A DNA stretch of 64,000 bases, from NCBI RefSeq assembly GCF_039523335.1, contig NZ_BAAAFC010000001.1:124001-188000 (forward strand), written 5' to 3'. The notes under the pieces were generated by a model that saw nothing but the letters and a program-made list of their open reading frames with translations, was not told the DNA's origin and ran no database searches. Position 1 is the first letter of the stretch; each line of letters starts with the position of its first letter. This DNA comes from Marinobacter szutsaonensis. Lineage in GTDB: Bacteria; Pseudomonadota; Gammaproteobacteria; Pseudomonadales; Oleiphilaceae. Below, piece after piece: positions 8,253-14,990 of this stretch. The position numbers were made by a program, and so were the translations under genes.

Positions 8253-8669
8253 ATGAAGATTCATTATCTTGAACCGGAGTTCGCGGTTGCGGATACCGTG
8301 GCTATCGAGGATCTCCCGGAAATCCGGGAAAAGGGCTTCCGGACGCTGATCTGTAACCGACGTCCCGGAGAAGAGGGTTACGCCGGTGAGGAGGCCTACG
8401 CAGAGGCCGCTGCCACCGCCGGTCTGGAATGGGTATGTGTCCCGGTGGCATCCGGCGAGTATTCGGACGCCGACGTGGAAGCGTTCGGCCAAGCTCTGGA
8501 ACGCGTGCCTTCGCCCATCCTCGGGTTTTGCCGGACCGGCCGTCGTGCCGTTCACATGTGGGCCCAGGCCCGTGCCCGGGAACCCCAGTGCAATATCCCG
8601 ATGCTCCTAAAGGCGGCCCATGAGGCTGGCCATGATCCTCAGCCCATCCGGGAACTGTTGGAAAAGTAA
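8253..8669 (+). CDS. DUF442/TIGR01244 phosphatase-like sulfur protein
   Basis: The 138-residue protein has a protein-tyrosine-phosphatase-like loop FCRTGRRA (C-x5-R type) and an early CNRRPGEE segment, matching the TIGR01244 (DUF442) family. In Blh proteins this domain is fused to a metallo-beta-lactamase domain and linked to persulfide handling; its exact reaction is not settled, with sulfurtransferase activity suggested. It lies 13 nt after the MBL gene and ahead of the SQR gene, which supports a role in sulfide oxidation. Length is normal for a stand-alone member. Confidence 0.85.
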   Translation: MKIHYLEPEFAVADTVAIEDLPEIREKGFRTLICNRRPGEEGYAGEEAYAEAAATAGLEWVCVPVASGEYSDADVEAFGQALERVPSPILGFCRTGRRAVHMWAQARAREPQCNIPMLLKAAHEAGHDPQPIRELLEK

Positions 8670-8730
8670 CGTTTGAATATTGAGCTCGACGGACAGGGAG
8701 GTCCCTTGCTATCGCGGAGTTGAAGACCAG

Positions 8731-9708
8731 ATGAAACCTGACCAAGACGTCAATCAATCCTCCCTGAAATACCATGATGTGGTCATCATCGGGGCCGGGG
8801 CTGGCGGAATTGCGACCGCTGCAAGCCTGTTGAAACGCCAGAAGGACCTGGACATCGCAATCATTGATTCCTGTGAAATCCATTATTACCAGCCGGGCTG
8901 GACCATGGTTGGTGGCGGTGTGCTCTCCGCTGAAAGTACACGGCGCAAGACCGAAACCGTCATCCCCAAAGGCTGCCACTGGTACCGTGTGGCAGCGGAC
9001 GAATGGCTTCCTAAAGGTAGACTGAAGAACATCGATGTTTCTTACCATTCCGCCGGACAAGTGCTTTTCGGCGTTGAGGATTACGTACCCGAACTACAGA
9101 CATATATCGATCGCTACGATATCGAGCTGTGTTTTGAAGAGCGGCTCATTGCAGTCGATGGCAAGGGTAAGACAGCTCATTTTGTCAAGCGTACCGGAGA
9201 TCAGCAGGAAATAGTCGACCGGCCTTTCGACATGCTTCACGTTGTTCCCGCCCAGCGTGCCCCGGAGTTCGTTGGTAAGTCTGGACTGGCAAATCAGGAT
9301 GGCTGGATCGATCTTGATCCTGAAACCCTGCAGCATGTCCGATACCCGACTATATTCGGGCTGGGAGATGCCAGCGGTACACCCAATGCCAAGACTATGG
9401 CGGCGGTGCGAAAGCAGGCCCCGGTGGTGGCCGAAAACCTGCTTGCGTCATTGCAGGATAAAGAGCTGCCTGCCGCCTATCTCGGCTATGGTTCCTGTCC
9501 GCTGACGGTAGAGCGGGGCAGAATCGTTCTTGCCGAGTTCGGCTATGGCGGCAAGCTCCAGCCAAGTTTCCCGAGCTGGATCAATGACGGTACCAAGGCA
9601 ACCCGAATGGCCTGGTGGCTGAAAGCGAAGCAGCTGCCCTGGCTTTACTGGAACGGGATGCTTAAGGGTCGCGAATGGATGGCGGCACCGGCCGCACGAA
9701 AGGTCTGA
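8731..9708 (+). CDS. sulfide:quinone oxidoreductase-like, internally deleted
   Basis: The 325-residue flavoprotein matches the start (VVIIGAGAGGIATAASLL, HYYQPGWTMVGGGV) and end (FDMLHVVP, FGLGDASGTPNAKT, YGSCPLTVERG, MLKGREW) of SQR, which passes sulfide electrons to quinone. Family members I recall have about 420 residues. Here the frame runs from the VIPKGCHWYR region almost directly to KGRLKNIDV. This omits roughly 95 residues that normally hold the middle FAD segment (DYLVVATG-type) and the first catalytic Cys (CAGAPQK-type block). The Cys in YGSCPL remains. No stop or frameshift is seen, so it is in frame but probably impaired. Start ATG 8731 has GGAG 11 nt upstream. Confidence 0.75.
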   Translation: MKPDQDVNQSSLKYHDVVIIGAGAGGIATAASLLKRQKDLDIAIIDSCEIHYYQPGWTMVGGGVLSAESTRRKTETVIPKGCHWYRVAADEWLPKGRLKNIDVSYHSAGQVLFGVEDYVPELQTYIDRYDIELCFEERLIAVDGKGKTAHFVKRTGDQQEIVDRPFDMLHVVPAQRAPEFVGKSGLANQDGWIDLDPETLQHVRYPTIFGLGDASGTPNAKTMAAVRKQAPVVAENLLASLQDKELPAAYLGYGSCPLTVERGRIVLAEFGYGGKLQPSFPSWINDGTKATRMAWWLKAKQLPWLYWNGMLKGREWMAAPAARKV

Positions 9709-9726
9709 TATCAGGGAGTGAGAAAC

Positions 9727-11451
9727 ATGTCGGATCGGTTAACCCGGTTCCTGCCCATTCTGAACTGGCTTAAAGACTACAGGGGCGACACGTTTGTCAG
9801 CGACGCGCTGGCAGCTGTGATTGTCACCCTGATGCTGGTGCCCCAGGCGCTGGCTTATGCATTGCTGGCAGGCCTGCCGCCCGAGGTTGGTTTGTATGCC
9901 AGTATGATCCCGCTGGTGGCGTATGCACTGTTCGGAACCAGTGCAACGCTTGCAGTCGGGCCTGTGGCCGTTGCTTCCCTGATGACGGCTTCTGCACTCG
10001 GTGGTATCGCTGAAGCGGGCACCCCCGAGTACGTCGGTGCCGCGCTGGTGCTGGCCTCGCTCTCCGGCCTGATGCTTTTTACCATGGGCCTCTTGCGGCT
10101 CGGTTTTCTGGCCAATTTTCTCAGTCATCCGGTGATTTCCGGGTTTGTGACTGCTTCGGGCATCCTGATCGCCGGCAGCCAGCTTGGTCATATCCTCGGC
10201 ATCCAGGGCGGCGGCCACAACTTGCTGGAAATGGTTGAGGGGCTGTGGCAGCAGCTGGGCGGGATCAATCCGGTGACCCTGGTGATCGGCGGTGGAGCCC
10301 TGGTCTTCCTCTATTTGTGTCGCAAGTTCCTCAAGCGGGGCCTGACCGGGATTGGATTTTCCGAGCGGCTGGCGGACCTGACCACCAAGGCCGCACCGGT
10401 TACTGCGGTCATCGTCACCACAGCCGCTGCCTGGTATTTCGATCTTGGCGCTGCGGGGGTAAACCTGGTGGGAGAAGTGCCCAGCGGTCTTCCCGACATC
10501 AGGCTGCCGTCCATGGATCCGGATATCTGGGCAACCCTGGTGCCCGCTGCCATCCTGATCAGTCTTGTCGGGTTTGTGGAGTCTGTTTCGGTTGCGCAGA
10601 CCCTTGCGGCCAAGAGGCGTCAGCGGATTGATCCTGATTCCGAGCTGATTGCCCTGGGCCTGGCCAACGTGGCCGCAGGCGTCAGCGGTGGTTCGCCGGT
10701 ATCCGGCGGATTCTCAAGATCCGTGGTCAACTTCGAGGCCGGTGCCCAGACACCGATTGCCGGTGCCCTGACCGCGGTCGGTATCGCCGTTGCGACGCTT
10801 ACTCTGACCGGACTGCTCGCATTCCTGCCCAAGGCGACCCTGGCAGCAACCATTATTATCGCCGTGATCACACTGATTGATCTGCCGGCTATCAAACGGA
10901 CTCTGGCCTACTCGAAGGCGGACGGAGCGGCCATGTTGGCCACGATCATCCTGACCCTGGTTCATGGGGTCGAGGCCGGCATTATTGTGGGGGTTGCCCT
11001 GTCGATCGGGCTGTACCTGTATCGTACCAGCCGACCCCACAGCGCCGTGGTGGGACGGATTCCGGGTACAGAGCATTTCCGGAACGTTCAGCGCCACAAG
11101 GTGGAAATCGACGACAGTACCGTGGTGCTGCGAGTTGACGAGAGCCTGTATTTCGCTAACGCCCGCTATCTCGAGGAAACGGTTCTGGAGCTGGTGTCCG
11201 ACAACCCGGAAATGAAGAATCTTGTGCTGGCCTGCCAGGCGGTCAATGAAATCGATGCTTCCGCTCTCGAAAGCCTGGAAGCGATCAACAGCCGTCTGGA
11301 AGATGCGGGTATTCGCTTGCATCTGTCCGAAGTGAAAGGGCCAGTTATGGATCGCCTGAATCGGACGCATTTTTGTGAGGAGCTGACCGGGCAGATTTTT
11401 CTCAGTACTTATGATGCGTGGAGATCACTCGTAAATGGCTCATCGATCTGA
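9727..11451 (+). CDS. SulP family inorganic anion transporter
   Basis: The 574-residue protein has about 10-12 hydrophobic segments with SulP blocks (LVPQALAYALLAGLPPEVGLYAS near the N-terminus, GSPVSGGFSRSVVNFEAGAQT mid-protein) and a cytoplasmic STAS domain over the last ~120 residues. SulP proteins move sulfate, bicarbonate or related anions across the inner membrane. Its place after the SQR gene suggests transport of sulfate or sulfite made by sulfide oxidation, but bicarbonate cannot be excluded. The start at 9727 has AGGGAG 8 nt upstream; it follows the SQR gene by 18 nt and is probably cotranscribed. Confidence 0.9.
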   Translation: MSDRLTRFLPILNWLKDYRGDTFVSDALAAVIVTLMLVPQALAYALLAGLPPEVGLYASMIPLVAYALFGTSATLAVGPVAVASLMTASALGGIAEAGTPEYVGAALVLASLSGLMLFTMGLLRLGFLANFLSHPVISGFVTASGILIAGSQLGHILGIQGGGHNLLEMVEGLWQQLGGINPVTLVIGGGALVFLYLCRKFLKRGLTGIGFSERLADLTTKAAPVTAVIVTTAAAWYFDLGAAGVNLVGEVPSGLPDIRLPSMDPDIWATLVPAAILISLVGFVESVSVAQTLAAKRRQRIDPDSELIALGLANVAAGVSGGSPVSGGFSRSVVNFEAGAQTPIAGALTAVGIAVATLTLTGLLAFLPKATLAATIIIAVITLIDLPAIKRTLAYSKADGAAMLATIILTLVHGVEAGIIVGVALSIGLYLYRTSRPHSAVVGRIPGTEHFRNVQRHKVEIDDSTVVLRVDESLYFANARYLEETVLELVSDNPEMKNLVLACQAVNEIDASALESLEAINSRLEDAGIRLHLSEVKGPVMDRLNRTHFCEELTGQIFLSTYDAWRSLVNGSSI

Positions 11452-11492
11452 CTCAAACCTGACTGACATTCTTCTTGTAGGAGTTGAGTCGA

Positions 11493-11873
11493 TCAGTCGA
11501 AATCGGGCAGTTCCGGTTTGACTACGGGCTTGCCGGCTTCCTGCCACGCATCAATTCCTCCGGAAATGGACTGTACATGGATATAGCCCATTTCTTTCAT
11601 GGCCTTGGCCGAGAGGGCAGAGCGGCCACTGTTCTTGCAGTAGATCACCATGTTCAGCCCCCGATCTTCCAGGGCCGGATCATTGGTCAGCTTGAATTCG
11701 AGAATACCTCTGGGAATATTAACGGCACCCGGAATATGGCCGGCGTGGAACTCGTCAGCTTCCCGGACATCGATCAGTATATCCGCCTGCTCAATGGCCT
11801 CTTCGGAATTCTCCAAAGGTACTTCCCGGATTTCGGCCTTGGCGGCCTGAACCATGTCGTGAACAGTCTTCAT
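11493..11873 (-). CDS. single-domain rhodanese sulfurtransferase
   Basis: The 126-residue protein is one rhodanese domain: LIDVREADEFHAGHIPGAVNIPRG, then the active loop YCKNSGRSA with Cys79 as the persulfide-carrying residue. There is no signal peptide, so it should act in the cytoplasm. It converges on the SulP gene (41 bp between them) and is divergent from the MBL-rhodanese gene at 12088, whose substrate it may share. GspE- or ThiI-type extra domains are absent. Confidence 0.92.
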   Translation of the reverse strand: MKTVHDMVQAAKAEIREVPLENSEEAIEQADILIDVREADEFHAGHIPGAVNIPRGILEFKLTNDPALEDRGLNMVIYCKNSGRSALSAKAMKEMGYIHVQSISGGIDAWQEAGKPVVKPELPDFD

Positions 11874-12087
11874 CGTTAAATCCTCTTCTACCTTTGCAGG
11901 CTATGATAATAAACAAACCAAACGTTATGAATCCCGGTTCGATCGGTTCGCTCTAATTGACTGAAATTAAGAACGTATTTTTCATCCTGCCGAAGCATGA
12001 CCTCTCTGTGGTGCAACGGAGGGAGGCGTCTATACTGTTTGCATCTGTGAAAATTTGCTCCATCGACTGCCTGAAGAGGGATCTACC

Positions 12088-13131
12088 GTGATTTTCCGGC
12101 AACTGTTTGACGACGCATCTTCGACCTTTACTTATCTTCTGGCAGATGACGGCGAAAAAGAGGCAATTCTGATCGACGCAGTGTTTTCCCAGGCCAAGAG
12201 GGACCTGGCACTGTTGGACGAACTTGGTCTGACACTGGTGCTCGCAGCTGATACCCACGCCCATGCCGATCACATCACCGCCGCCTGGCTCCTCAAACAG
12301 AAAACCGGCTGCAGGATTGCCTCCGCCAGAGCCATAGGAGCGGAGCATGTGGATCTTCCACTCGAGGATGGCCAGGAATTCGGCGTGGCGGGGGTTACAC
12401 TTCGGGCCATATCGACGCCGGGTCATACCGATGGCTGTATGAGCTTTGTCATGGCCGACCAATCGATGGTATTCACTGGAGATACACTGTTGATCCGGGG
12501 TTGTGGCCGCAGTGATTTCCAGCAGGGTAGTGCCCATCAACTGTTCGAATCCATCACCAGCAAACTGTTTGCGCTGCCGGATACCTGCCTGATATATCCG
12601 GCCCACGACTACCATGGTCGAAGCGTCAGCACGATAGGGGAAGAAAAGGCATTCAATGCCCGTGTGGGCGGAGGGGCGAACGAAACGGATTTCGTGGAAT
12701 ACATGAATGCCATGAAGCTTCCTCATCCCAAAAAAATCGATGAGGCTCTACCTGCGAACCTTCGCAGTGGGTGCCCTGAAGATGGAAAGCTGCCCGAAGA
12801 GCCGGATTGGGCCGATATCCGGCTGACTTACGCCGGAGTCCCGGAAATTGGGGAAGAGTGGCTTGAGCATCACCTTGATGAGGTAACAGTTCTTGACGTC
12901 AGGCTTGCTGAGGAAGTCAAAGACTGCCCGGTCACCGAAGCACTGGTGGATCTGCACATCCCTCTGGACCAGCTAAGGTCGCGGGTTGGCGATGTTCCCA
13001 GGGAAAAACCAATAGTCGCGCTCTGTCGCTCCGGCCGACGGTCAGCTATGGCCGTCAATATTCTCAGGGAGAACGGTTTCGAGAAAGTGGCAAGTCTGAG
13101 CCGCGGACTCATGGAAATCATCAGAAATTAA
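12088..13131 (+). CDS. persulfide dioxygenase-rhodanese fusion
   Basis: The 347-residue protein has an ETHE1-like metallo-beta-lactamase domain (DTHAHADH: His57, His59, Asp61, His62; STPGHTDGC; TGDTLLIRGCGRSDFQ; YPAHDYHG) and a C-terminal rhodanese domain with loop LCRSGRRSA (Cys313). The GCGRSDFQ block is specific to ETHE1/PDO enzymes, which oxidise glutathione persulfide to sulfite. In fusion enzymes the rhodanese domain moves sulfur between glutathione persulfide and sulfite or thiosulfate. I chose GTG 12088 because GAGGG precedes it by about 8 nt. A TATACT hexamer at 12031-12036 may be a -10 element, without a clear -35. Confidence 0.9.
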   Translation: MIFRQLFDDASSTFTYLLADDGEKEAILIDAVFSQAKRDLALLDELGLTLVLAADTHAHADHITAAWLLKQKTGCRIASARAIGAEHVDLPLEDGQEFGVAGVTLRAISTPGHTDGCMSFVMADQSMVFTGDTLLIRGCGRSDFQQGSAHQLFESITSKLFALPDTCLIYPAHDYHGRSVSTIGEEKAFNARVGGGANETDFVEYMNAMKLPHPKKIDEALPANLRSGCPEDGKLPEEPDWADIRLTYAGVPEIGEEWLEHHLDEVTVLDVRLAEEVKDCPVTEALVDLHIPLDQLRSRVGDVPREKPIVALCRSGRRSAMAVNILRENGFEKVASLSRGLMEIIRN

Positions 13132-13184
13132 ATGGTTATATCCTTTATCTGAACTATTTCTCAACTCCATATCATCTCGAAATC

Positions 13185-13697
13185 CTTTTCCATGTCGGTG
13201 AAGCAACTGTTAATGATCTGTGTGATCTTGATGTTGATAGGTGTGAAGACAACGCTATAACAGGTCGTCTCTATGGGGGAAGTCAATTTACCGGTTTCGC
13301 AAACTTTGAATTTGGCTATCGCTACCTTGATGATGTCTCTGTTTCGGGCACTCTGGATGGTTGGGCTGGTGAGCTTGATATAGATGGCCACTTTTTTGAT
13401 GCCACTCTACAGCTTGGATTGCCCGAGTCGGCTCCGTTCAAGGCATTTGCCAAGGCTGGTGTTGTGTACTGGCAGCTTAATTATGACTCTTCGTGGACCA
13501 GTGGATTGGGGTCTTATACTGACAGCGACGATGACAGTGGCGCCTCCCTCAGGACAGGGCTGGGCGTAAGTTATGAGGTTGCTGAAGGTTTCAGGGTCCG
13601 AGCTGATTGGGACCTAATATTGGATGTCGGAGACGACGACGATCTGGGTGAGTCCGACATCAACGTCTTCAGCATCGGCCCGGAGTTCCTGTTCTGA
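13185..13697 (+). pseudogene. 5'-truncated outer-membrane beta-barrel protein
   Basis: One frame reads through from about 13185 to the TGA at 13695-13697. It shows alternating aromatic/polar strands (GRLYGGSQFTGFANFEFGYR, FKAFAKAGVVYWQLNY, LRTGLGVSYEVAEGFRVRADWDL) and ends in Phe, as expected for a small OmpA-like or porin-family barrel. There is no ATG in frame, no signal peptide and no ribosome site; the frame simply stays open back into the preceding gene. A TTG at 13419 would give only 92 residues. The stretch is visibly more AT-rich than its neighbours. I read it as a remnant that lost its 5' third. Confidence 0.65.
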
Positions 13698-13706
13698 CGT
13701 GAAAAT

Positions 13707-13736
13707 GGGGTCAGATGAAAGCGTTCATCTGACCCC
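13707..13736. repeat. 30-bp REP-like palindrome, copy 1
   Basis: GGGGTCAGATGAA and TTCATCTGACCCC are perfect 13-bp inverted arms around a 4-nt loop AGCG. Two further copies with identical arms occur at 62452-62481 and 62518-62547. The palindrome starts 9 bp after the barrel remnant and is followed by GCCTTTTC, so it could also end transcription. Confidence 0.9.
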
Positions 13737-13868
13737 GCCTTTTCAGAGTTTTCCGCTTTCTTCTACACCCCAAAGCTCCAGCCAATCAGAGTGTTGTGCA
13801 ATTTTCTTCAGGTACGGGTAACCTTGATTGCGTGTTGAGAGAGCATGCATTCGGACAGGGGAATATTT

Positions 13869-14990
13869 GTGCCCAGATTTCTTCATACAGCAGACTGGCA
13901 GATGGGCCGGTCGTTCAGTCGTTTTGAAACGGAAGATGGCGCTGCGCTGATGGAGGCCCGTTACGCGGCCATCGAAAGGCTGGCACAACTGGCGGTCGAG
14001 CAGGAATGCGATGCCGTCCTGGTGGCGGGCGATGTGTTCGATGCCCAGGGAGTATCCGACCGGACTATCCGCCGGGTATTCAATGCCACCAGTGCGTTCA
14101 AGGGCCCCTGGGTCATGCTCCCCGGTAATCACGATGCGGCCCTTGCCGAGAGTGTCTGGACACGGGCCCGGAGACTCAAGGCAGTACCCGATAACATCCA
14201 GCTGGCCCTTGAGCCGGATGTGATCCTGCTGGAAGACCAGGGAATTGCCGTCCTCAGCGCACCGCTAACCCAGCGCCATACCTACAGTGACCTGACCGAA
14301 GACTTTAGCGAGCGTGAAACACCTGCTGGCCTTCTTCGCGTGGGGCTTGCGCATGGCAGTGTTCAGGGTGTCCTCCCGGATGAAGTGGACGCGACCAACC
14401 CGATTGCACCGGACCGGGCGGAGCAGGCCAACCTGGATTACCTGGCGTTGGGCGATTGGCATGGCGCCAAGCAGATCAACGAGCGAACCTGGTACAGCGG
14501 TACGCCGGAACCGGAGCGTTTTCGGAACAACGAAGCCGGCTATGCCCTGATAGTTGATATTTCCGAGCCTGGTGCGGTACCTGACATCAATAGCGTTGAT
14601 ACTGCCCGCTATCGCTGGCATCAGTGGCGGGAAACGCTATCTGTGCCCTCGGACCTGGACGCGTTGATCCAGCGTATGGAAGAGCTTCCAGAAGCGTCGG
14701 TTCTGGACATCCGCCTCGATGGCGCCATTACCCTGGAAGGCCTGCAGCGTCTTGATCACGCGCTTTCGTTGGCGGAGGCTCGGTTCCGAAGCGTCAGTTG
14801 CGACCGTGCCGCCCTCCAGCTTGAGCCTACCGAGGAAGATATCGCGGCGCTTAACGCCGATGGCTACCTGGGGGAAACCATCGAGGAGTTGAGGCAGCTC
14901 CAGCTGGGAGACAGCCCCGAACCGGCGAGGGATGCGCTGGCAATCCTCACAGGCCTGCTCAATAGCGGTAAGCAGGAGGTCAGCCAGTGA
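13869..14990 (+). CDS. SbcD/Mre11-like DNA repair exonuclease
   Basis: The 373-residue calcineurin-like metallophosphoesterase has motifs LHTADWQMG, AGDVFD, GNHD, LAHGSV and LGDWHG in the order seen in SbcD and Mre11. The first motif has Gln where SbcD has the second metal-binding His (DWQ instead of DWH); I recall the same change in a group of short bacterial homologues, so it may be a family trait. It is the partner of the ATPase gene that follows and overlaps it by 4 nt (GTGA), implying an SbcCD/YhaON-type DNA end-processing complex. GTG 13869 has AGGGG about 7 nt upstream; ATG 13845 is an alternative. Confidence 0.85.
   Translation: MPRFLHTADWQMGRSFSRFETEDGAALMEARYAAIERLAQLAVEQECDAVLVAGDVFDAQGVSDRTIRRVFNATSAFKGPWVMLPGNHDAALAESVWTRARRLKAVPDNIQLALEPDVILLEDQGIAVLSAPLTQRHTYSDLTEDFSERETPAGLLRVGLAHGSVQGVLPDEVDATNPIAPDRAEQANLDYLALGDWHGAKQINERTWYSGTPEPERFRNNEAGYALIVDISEPGAVPDINSVDTARYRWHQWRETLSVPSDLDALIQRMEELPEASVLDIRLDGAITLEGLQRLDHALSLAEARFRSVSCDRAALQLEPTEEDIAALNADGYLGETIEELRQLQLGDSPEPARDALAILTGLLNSGKQEVSQ

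Noticed and set aside
11450..11498. GACTCAA/TTGAGTC inverted repeat as terminator after the SulP gene
   Set aside because: The 27-nt loop and missing T-tract make an intrinsic terminator unlikely.
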